A stretch of DNA of 64,000 nucleotides from Macrophomina tecta (lineage: Eukaryota; Ascomycota; Dothideomycetes; Botryosphaeriales; Botryosphaeriaceae): assembly GCA_024180945.1 (NCBI GenBank), contig JAKSGN010000021.1, positions 62,001-126,000 on the forward strand, written 5' to 3'. The notes beneath the pieces were generated by a model. The model was given only the letters and a program-made list of their open reading frames with translations, had not been told where the DNA came from and searched no databases. Shown here one piece after another: positions 56,885 through 64,000 of the stretch (position 1 is its first letter; each line of letters opens with the position of its first letter). Both the position numbers and the translations under genes were made by a program.

Positions 56885-59578
56885 CAACAACAGGCGAATG
56901 CCGGCATGCACGGGCTTCCCGGTGGTCTTCCCAATGGAGCCGGCCCTCTCGGTCCAGGTCATCCGAACGGACAGGCGCCCCAAGCCCCCATGATGGCTGG
57001 TGGCGGCGGCAATCCAGCACAGATGCAACAGCAGATGGCAGCTGCCGCACAGCGTCAACGCATATTTGTTCTTGCCCAGCAGATATCCCCCCAGGACATC
57101 CAGAAGGTTAGACAGCAGCAAGGTCAGAAGGTGGCCAATATGACCGACGATGCACTGAGGCAGCATATCGCAATGATTCGGCTGCAGCAGCAGAGAGCTC
57201 TCCAACAGCAGAATCCACAGCAGGGAATGATGCCCCAGGGACCGGGTGGGAACATGGGTATGCCTCAGGGCCCGAACATGCAGCAACCTCAGCGCCTTGG
57301 GCAGCCGCCTCAGCCTCAGACAACACCGCAGCTCAAACAGGCGCAGCAACCTCCGGCACCGCAGCGACCAACCCCTCAGCCTGGCCAAGCGCCGAATGCT
57401 ACGCCCAAAGCACAAGCGCAAAAGAGTCTCAAGCGGCCGTCAAGCGACGATGTCATGGAAGTCCCAGATCCGAACAAACCACAAGCACCGCCTATGCAAC
57501 AATCACAATCCCAGCAGCGTCCGCCTAGTTTGACACAGGAACAGTTCAACATGCTCAACCCGCAACAGCAAGCGGCGTATCGTCAGAAGATGCTGCAGGT
57601 GGCTCAAGCCCAGGGTAACAAGCAGGTCCAGGGCAACAACGCTCCGAATGCTGCTCAGACCGAGCAACTGAAGCGGCAATTTACCACAATGATGCACGAG
57701 TTCTTGAAGTCGAGCAATCTGGAGAACAGGGCACCTGTGGATGTTCCGCCAGAGGCTAGGGCACAGATCTCGGCGGAAATACAGAAGAACATGCAGTGGA
57801 TTAACAAGCTAGACCAGGTAATGTTTGGGGATTGGACTAGGCACAGGGACGACCAGCGTGCAAAGCACATTATCACAGTCCGCCATATGCTACATTCGCA
57901 GCTCGATCCTCAGACCAAGAAGCTCAAGGAACACCTTACTGCCAATCCGCCGCAGATTCAGAAGATGATCCACCACATCATGAGTTACATCAGATCGGTC
58001 ATCCAGGATACTCAAGGCCAGAACGACAAATCTCAACAGCAGCCTAGTGGCCAGGAAGGCGCACAGCAGCAACAGCAGGCACGTGCCCAGGTCCAAGGTG
58101 GTCAAGGTGCGGAGCTCAATGCAGTCAACTTGGAGAAGCTGCGACAGGAGCAGTTGCAACGCCCTCGCGCGGCTTCGAACGCCGGGGTCAAGCCTCCAGC
58201 GGCTCCGACTTCTGCTCAGCCGCCGTTCTCATTTGGCGGCGGACAGTCCCCCAATGGCGCTCCTCTTTACGGCTCTGCCAATCCGCTTACCCCTGAGAAG
58301 CTGAAGTTGCCCCAAAACAAGAAGAGGAAGATGAACGGCGCCTCTGCCACGTCCACGCCAAACCAGACGACCCCAGTCCACACCACGTCGCCAATGGTCG
58401 GTACTAAAGCATCCCCCGAGATGACTAGGCGTGAGGGACCCCAACAGCCCGTTCCCGCCAAGCCACGCTTCACTTGCCCACATCCAATATGCGATTATAG
58501 CGCAAAGGGTTTCGAGACGAAGGATGAACTCGAGTCCCATGTCAAGGATGCGCACGCCAAGGTCGAGGACCCTCTCAAGTTCGCCATCGACAGTGTCAAC
58601 GAGGGCTTAGGCCTTAATCCCGATGGTACTCCTAAGCAGCCTAGGACGGACTCCGTTGTCAACAACCGTAGCAGACCTACTCCTGCCATGCCGAAACAAC
58701 CGCTTGCCACGAAGCCTGGCCAAACTCCCCAGATCAAAGCGGAAGCGGGTACGCCTGCCACAGGTGCTGCTGCGACACCGATGAACCGCGTCCCCACGCA
58801 GACTGGCGTTAAGAGCTCGCCGTCAACCAATTTCAAGACGCCTCAAGCGGCCGTCAAGGCACAGACCCCTGGCTCTACCGGCGCACCGGCAATGAATCGT
58901 ACACCCAGCAAGGCTGCTAAAGACGCGAACAAACCGACCGACGTCGTCATGGAGGATCAATCCGCTCCGAAGCCCGTGGATGATGCATGGAATGAATGCC
59001 CTCTGTCGCCGTCGCAGCTTCACTTCATGTTCGAGGACGAAGACGTAGCCAAGGCAATGCTTGAATTGCCTCCGAGTTCCTTCATTGCCAAGGAAGATCT
59101 TGAAAGGGGAGAGCAGGAGAAGAACCAGCAGAAGGTAGAGCCTCGCAGCACAACCCCTGCTACTACTCCTTCTCCAGCTTCGACTAAGGATTCCAAGGAG
59201 ACGGGCATCAGCGATATCAGCGAGAACGACAAGATCGACATCACGATCACGGGTGACGACGAGTGGAACCAACGCGGTATGGATGCAGACGCCGATTTCA
59301 GCGATATGATCAACTCCTTGTTCGTACTTGACAACCCCAGCAACACAGCTCTTCCACAAAACGAGGGCAATCAGGACATAACCGGCCCGTACGGTTTCTG
59401 GCGCGACAGTCTTGGTTCGGGCGACGATAAGATCCCGAATTGGGACAGCACCGAGCTTGGTGCAGCCTACGACTTTGTCAGCGCACCGGCTGCGCCAAAC
59501 AATGAACAAGATCTGAGGGACCTGTTTGGGATCACGACCGATACTATGGGCATGGATGACATGGGGATGATTGGGTAG
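54597..59578 (+). CDS. MED15: Mediator complex subunit 15 (GAL11-like)
   Basis: Tail-module subunit of Mediator that receives transcription activators in the nucleus; 1623 residues. Exons are 54597-54781, 54835-54937 and 54995-59578; introns are 53 nt (phase 2) and 57 nt (phase 0, no in-frame stop). The KIX domain covers about residues 28-115 and crosses both introns (LQQIILAQLRNSHRPQPGQW, GMLWNIYTAIRLAKPDAP, SSRDDYIKAVKDLLQRL). The large middle is Gln/Met/Pro/Asn-rich, with a pure run of 30 Gln at 700-729. Fungal Med15 signatures follow (EFLKSSNLENRAPVDVP, WINKLDQVMFGDW). A single C2H2-like zinc finger (Cys1257, Cys1262, His1278, His1283) lies in the C-terminal third. The acidic C terminus ends MGMDDMGMIG. 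The ATG at 54597 is the first in the KIX frame; a longer frame from 54527 belongs to another reading frame. Confidence 0.95.
56804..56893 (+). repeat. CAG/CAA repeat encoding 30 Gln in MED15
   Basis: Thirty consecutive Gln codons arranged as alternating blocks of CAG and CAA. The block interruptions should slow slippage, but length polymorphism between strains is likely. Confidence 0.95.
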
Positions 59579-62113
59579 GTATGAGCGGACTGGGGTGGTG
59601 CACGGCCTCTTCATCCGCACAAGTCTTATTTTCTGGTAGATTCTTGGCTCTGGCTATTCAGTTCTTGGTCATTTTGCGCATATTCTTTCTTCGTTGATTG
59701 GGTTTTGGGTCAGGGATTGATTTTTTTTTTTTTTCATTTTGGAGTACAGTTTCCTTTTTCGTTTTCGTTTATATGGTGTCTGTGTCGGGAACAAGGATTT
59801 GGTTCATTGGCCACGGCCATAAAGAAGGCGTAAAGAGTGGTCTGATTGGTTCACTCGGGTTCACTTCTGGGGGTTGGTCTTCCCAAACTCTTAGTTTTCC
59901 CTGGCCAGGCTTGGTTAGGCCTCATTACACCGGCATTGGCGTAGTCTTGCGAGATTCTGCCCACAAGGTTTGTTCAGTTTTCCTGCACGTTTCCCCGGCA
60001 CGGAGGCGTAATTTTGGAATGCTTGCTCCGAACCCTTGGGCGGTTTCGGCACCCTTCCGCGCCTTTTTCCTTTTTGGCATGTCGTATTATTTGTCTAGTG
60101 GTTTTCTCTTTCCTTCACAACAATACCCCGACACTTTTTCTCTCCTTGCTTGGCCAAATGGTGTTGCAATGGTTATGCCCTCATGTCTTCTTTCCATGCG
60201 AAGAAGAGAGTATGGCATGGATATACCGGCGCGTGAGGGGACAAACTTCCCTGGTTTCTGGATCATCGAATTTCTTTAGTGAAAGTTTCAAACACATGAA
60301 TTGGGAATAAAAGCATTTCTTCTGCAGACACATTTTCTGGTGCCGGGTTGATCTGAGTGTCATTATTCGATCGCCGACTCGGTTTGGTGAGACGTTGGAA
60401 GTGGCGCAGTAATGCGGGCTCGTGACACTAGTAATTGAGCGGCTGCATAGTGTAAGACTGGAAATTCAACAACAGCTGCATGACGGCACATGTTGCACAC
60501 GCATCCATACCAGGACTCGGTCGGTGCAGGATAGTGCGCGAATGTATCCTCTCCGTGTTAGTAAGCGGGAACTTCCGCATTTAACTCCCTGACGATCACA
60601 AGCTGATATCTGCGGATGCCTCTTCCGAGACAAACCTTCTATTTGCAACGGTTCCATCCTCCCCGACACAAGAAAAACTGCCGAGGGAAATAGTGGGCCA
60701 TGTGCGCATGAAGACGATTGTGGACGGCAGTCGGCGGATTCTCGTTCACTTTGATGTTACGGAGGGATGTCAGCAGGCATCTCACTCGCATGTGTAGATG
60801 CTTTGCAGGATCACCTCAGGGTTACACAAGGCTGAGAGCTAAGCGCAGCTGAAGTTTCCTCGCGTTCGGGTCGAAGGGCCTTCTCGGCCAACTGGAACCC
60901 CACCTCGCCCTTGTTTGACACACCTTGTGACGTGGGGACTTTGTGAGCCAAGATCAGTCTCCATATACCGGGAACTGGTCTTCTATGGTTCGTCCTTGCT
61001 GGGCGCCAAGGACCAATTCCGAAAAGCCAGACAGTCTGCAGCCCAGTGCGGGAGGCGAACGGGGGCGCCCAAGTACTTGACCGAGCGTTCCGATCGTGCT
61101 ACGCAGACTTCCTGGTTTGTTCAGATTTTATTACAACTGGCTTAGATTTCGAGTGAGGTCGAGTGCGAAGATGCCCGAGTTAAGGGGTAGCTTTGCGTCG
61201 TGCTGAGATAGTATACACTTAGACATGCTGCCTCTCTGTTCCGTATATTGGCTTTGCTTGGTCTCCAACCCACAGTGGCGTGGCCTTTGGACTCATTTCA
61301 GAGAATGTTGCGATGCTAAACCCCTACAAGTCTCTTCATGCCATCAACATCAACTGTGAAGCCAACAGCCCCCTCCGCCACGGCCCTCCTATCTCCCCCT
61401 GACCTGGCCTCTACTGCCCGTCAGGCTTACGCAGGCACATGGAGCGTCTGCCTTGCCTCCTGGATCCCGCTGGGCCCTTAATGACTGGCTCCGCATGGCA
61501 GGCGTCTACGACCGGACCTGTCATGAGGTATGTGCCGGTCTCCAAAGCCAGCTCGCAGCAGGGGAAAAAAAAAAAAAAAAAACATCGCAGGTGCTAGCGC
61601 TTCCGCAAAGTCGCCACAGTTTGCCGGCGTCCATATTGGCGCGGACAAGGACGCCTCGATCTCGTCGAAGCTGCCTTATACGGTAGGGGGTCCATGTCGG
61701 GGACGGCGGGCTTCGAGCCGCTGGGCAGCCTGAGCTACTGTGGGGCAGACGGTGTTGCTGCCGGAGAATCGTGAGGATTGTGGGAGTAGATTGGTAGCGG
61801 ACAGGTGTTGTTGGTTCTATGTTCATGCGCCGGCGTGCTAGGGCTAGAAGAGGGTGGGAGTTCGGTGGCTCATGCTGACTTTCTCTTTTCCTCATTCTGT
61901 CCAGTAATAAGGTTTCGGGAAAGGTTCAGTGAACGGACGTCGGCACCTGAATCTTGCTGCCGCGCACTCAGCCCTTGAAGTGGGAAACACCATGCGCTTG
62001 ACAAAGAATCGAGCTGGTATGTTGACCTTTGGTGCAGTTCTCTTTCGAATACTCGCTCCTACTCGGTCCCTCATGCGCGGCTGGTGTAGTTGCGCTAACG
62101 AAGATGCGGATAT

Positions 62114-62375
62114 TTAGCCTGAATGACCGTGTGCGGCTGCCAAAGCATCCCCGCAAAAGCGGATTGATGATGGCTGCACTCCGCTACTCGGCAAAGCCGC
62201 CCAGCAACTCGGCGTAGGGGCAGCGCCTCGTGGGGAAAACATGGGCTTCGCCTCGCCCGGGATATTTATCAATATCATCCCATCTTAGTCGATTTTAGCC
62301 TGACTGTCTTTCCCGGTTCGCGGACAATCTATGGCGACAGCGTTGCTAGTACGAAACCACTTTTTTGCCCTAGCC
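62114..62375 (-). promoter_or_regulatory. Candidate XlnR (GGCTAR) and CreA motifs upstream of the xylanase
   Basis: On the minus strand GGCTAA occurs at 62114-62119 and 62295-62300 and GGCTAG at 62370-62375, matching the XlnR/Xyr1 core. On the plus strand GTGGGG at 62230-62235 fits the CreA consensus SYGGRG. The order suggests xylan induction with glucose repression, as known for fungal xylanases. Motifs this short also occur by chance. Confidence 0.4.
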
Positions 62376-62786
62376 ACGACCATCGCGAGCATTCCTCTAT
62401 TTGGTTCTCAGTCTGCAGGCACACACTAGCATGTCTCGAAGACACGCGCGCTGAACGAGCATTCCTTCCGCCTCTGACTAGCTTCCCTCGTCTCCCACTT
62501 TGCCCAAATCCGCATAGCTCCGCCGACGTCCCTGCCCACCACCGAGATCCGGCATATGCACCGCGCATCGTGTTTACCCGGCCGTCGATCTCCCGTGCCT
62601 ATTCAGCTGTCCCCCCTTCCCCCAGTCGTGCTTTTCTCCGCACCGAAGGAACAAGATCCCAGCAATGCATGCGGCGCACCTCAATTACCCAGGGGTACGG
62701 GATGATGAGGGGAAAGACAAGCCAAAAAAAAAAAAAAAAGTATTGAAATACAATTGACCCGGAAAGCCGCATCATCACGACGATGA

Positions 62787-62793
62787 TATAAAA
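62787..62793 (+). promoter_or_regulatory. TATA box of the xylanase gene
   Basis: TATAAAA lies 133 nt before the start codon and is followed by a TC-rich leader (62842-62884), a normal layout for a strongly inducible fungal gene. Confidence 0.6.
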
Positions 62794-62925
62794 TGACCGT
62801 CTTCCCCGCATGAGGGACGATCTGCAGCAGTGAACAGGGATCCTCTTCTTCCTCTCTCCCTCTCCCTCTCTCTCTCTCTCTCTGCCATCTTTCGTTCGCA
62901 CCTCCCACCGGCCACACATCCCGCC

Positions 62926-64000
62926 ATGAAGCTCCTCAGCATCTCCCTCCTCGCCGCCACGCTTGCCGCCGCCGCTCCCGCCTCCGAGCACAACGGCGGC
63001 AGCCGCGAAAAGGGCCTGGGCGAGCTGGCCAAGAAAGCGGGCCTCCTCTACTTCGGCACGGCCATCGACAACGTCGCCTTCAACGACTCGCGCTACCTGT
63101 CCATCGCGTACGACAAGAAGCAGTTCTCGCAGGTCACGCCCGCCAACGGGCAGAAGTGGATGTACACGGAGCCGGCGCAGGGCGTCTTCAACTACACGCT
63201 CGGCGACCAGGTCATCCGGCCGGCCGAGCGCGAGGGCCAGCTGCGCCGCTGCCACAACCTGCTCTGGCACCAGCAGCTGCCCGAGTGGCTGACGAGCCGC
63301 ACGTGGACGCGCGACGAGCTGGTCGCGATCCTCGAGAACCACATCAAGCATGTGGCGAGCTACTACGGCAAGGACTGCTACGCGTGGGACGTGGTGAACG
63401 AGGCGTTCGAGGACAATGGGACGTACCGGTCAGACATCTGGTAAGCATTGCACGTCACAACAGTGAAAAAGCGGAAGGGGAAAAGAAAGACGGAGATTTT
63501 TTTTTTCTCTCTCTCTCTTTTTTTTTTTTTTTTTGGAGAGAGAGAAAGAGAGAGAGAACAGAAAGAAAAAGAAAAAAAAAGACCAACTCACCGAACTAAC
63601 CTCTTCCTCTTTTCCTCCCCAAATCCAGGCTCGACACCATCGGCCCCTCCTACATCCCGCTCGCCTTCACCTTCGCCCGCAAATACACGCGCGCCAAGCT
63701 CTACTACAACGACTACAACATCGAGACCATCAACAACAAATCCTCCGCCGTGCGGTCGCTCATCCAGTCCTTCCAGGCCGCGACCCCGCCCGTCCCCATC
63801 GACGGCGTCGGCCTGCAGGCCCACTTCATCGCCAACGCCACCCCGTCCTACGCCGACCAGGTCGCCAACATGCAGGCCTTTGCGTCCCTGGGCGTCGAGG
63901 TGGCCGTGACGGAGCTGGACGTGCGCGTCGAGCTGCCCAACAGCGCGGCCAAGACGGCCCAGCAGGCGGTCGACTACGCCGAGAGCGTGCGGGCCTGCGT
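62926..64000 (+). CDS. GH10 endo-1,4-beta-xylanase, 3' end outside window
   Basis: Secreted glycoside hydrolase family 10 endo-xylanase that cuts internal beta-1,4 bonds of xylan in plant cell walls. Exon 1 is 62926-63440 and exon 2 starts at 63629 and runs off the window; the 188-nt intron (GTAAGC...AATCCAG) splits the Trp172 codon in phase 2. A signal peptide covers about residues 1-17 (MKLLSISLLAATLAAAAP). Substrate-site motifs are TPANGQKWMYTEP and LLWHQQLPEW. The acid/base catalyst is Glu159 in AWDVVNEAF and the nucleophile is Glu267 in VAVTELDVR. No carbohydrate-binding module precedes the catalytic domain; one could only be at the unseen C terminus. Possible N-glycosylation sites include NDS (53-55) and NYT (89-91). 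Codon use is strongly C-ending, as in highly expressed secreted enzymes. The intron holds an unusual homopolymer block. Confidence 0.96.
63497..63591 (+). repeat. T/CT-rich block followed by A/GA-rich block in xylanase intron
   Basis: T10, alternating CT and T17 (63497-63534) are followed directly by a GA/A-rich purine block (63535-63591). The two halves are broadly complementary: T17 can pair with the GA run if G-U wobbles are allowed in RNA, and T10 faces the final A-rich run. It fills most of the intron between donor and acceptor. Confidence 0.8.

Larger units (their letters stand above)
59579..62925. other. Intergenic region between MED15 and the xylanase
   Basis: About 3.3 kb with no supported gene. 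The first ~730 nt are T-rich and probably MED15 3'-UTR; an AATAAA lies at 60306-60311 and T14 at 59721-59734. A18 lies at 61565-61582 and A16 at 62724-62739. The frame 59698-60279 (193 codons, Phe/Ser-rich) is judged non-coding. The last ~800 nt carry the xylanase promoter elements listed separately. Confidence 0.5.

Noticed and set aside
59698..60279. 193-codon frame after MED15
   Set aside because: Phe/Ser-rich text in T-rich probable 3'-UTR, without splice or family support.
1..64000. Transposons, RIP-degraded DNA, CRISPR arrays, viral insertions, secondary-metabolite core genes
   Set aside because: No terminal repeats, reverse transcriptase or transposase motifs, regular spacer arrays, AT-rich islands or PKS/NRPS domains were seen on either strand.

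Overview
The window looks like nuclear DNA of a filamentous ascomycete (Pezizomycotina, possibly Dothideomycetes; the class is a guess). Introns are short (mostly 48-110 nt, GTAWGT-like donors, CTAAC/CTGAC branch sites). Gene content includes HUT1, a CluA/CLU1 protein, a Rua1-type regulator, a fungal MED15 and a GH10 xylanase. I see no transposon, rRNA gene, convincing tRNA, CRISPR array or AT-rich RIP island. Of 17 genes, 15 are complete and the two at the edges are partial. Exon borders below were worked out by hand from reading frames and splice signals, because most models are spliced.

Layout: 1-1236 (-) DnaJ/TPR co-chaperone, partial; 3752-4167 (+) Yippee zinc protein; 4809-6128 (+) zinc alcohol dehydrogenase; 7195-8367 (+) triple-KH RNA-binding protein; 9755-11221 (+) unrecognised 434-aa protein; 12325-13684 (+) HUT1 nucleotide-sugar transporter. 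A long gene-poor tract (13.7-30.4 kb) follows, interrupted only by a Rua1-type zinc regulator at 19258-21431 (-). Then come 30428-31539 (-) multi-pass membrane protein; 32195-36298 (-) CLU1/CluA; 37055-39033 (+) mitochondrial AAA-type P-loop protein, divergent from CLU1; 39583-42255 (+) unrecognised 874-aa protein; 42812-44850 (-) MFS transporter; 46132-47874 (+) membrane protein with a long charged helix; 49400-50785 (-) Tm-1-like/UPF0261 protein divergent from 51404-52782 (+) PEP-hydrolase-like TIM-barrel protein; 54597-59578 (+) Mediator subunit 15; and 62926-64000+ (+) GH10 endo-xylanase, cut by the window end.

Most genes are unrelated housekeeping neighbours. Two divergent pairs may be functionally linked: CLU1 with a predicted mitochondrial ATPase, and the Tm-1-like/TIM-barrel pair, whose two domains occur as one fused protein in plants and some bacteria. 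The xylanase promoter carries motifs resembling XlnR and CreA sites, and its intron holds an unusual T/CT-rich block followed by an A/GA-rich block.
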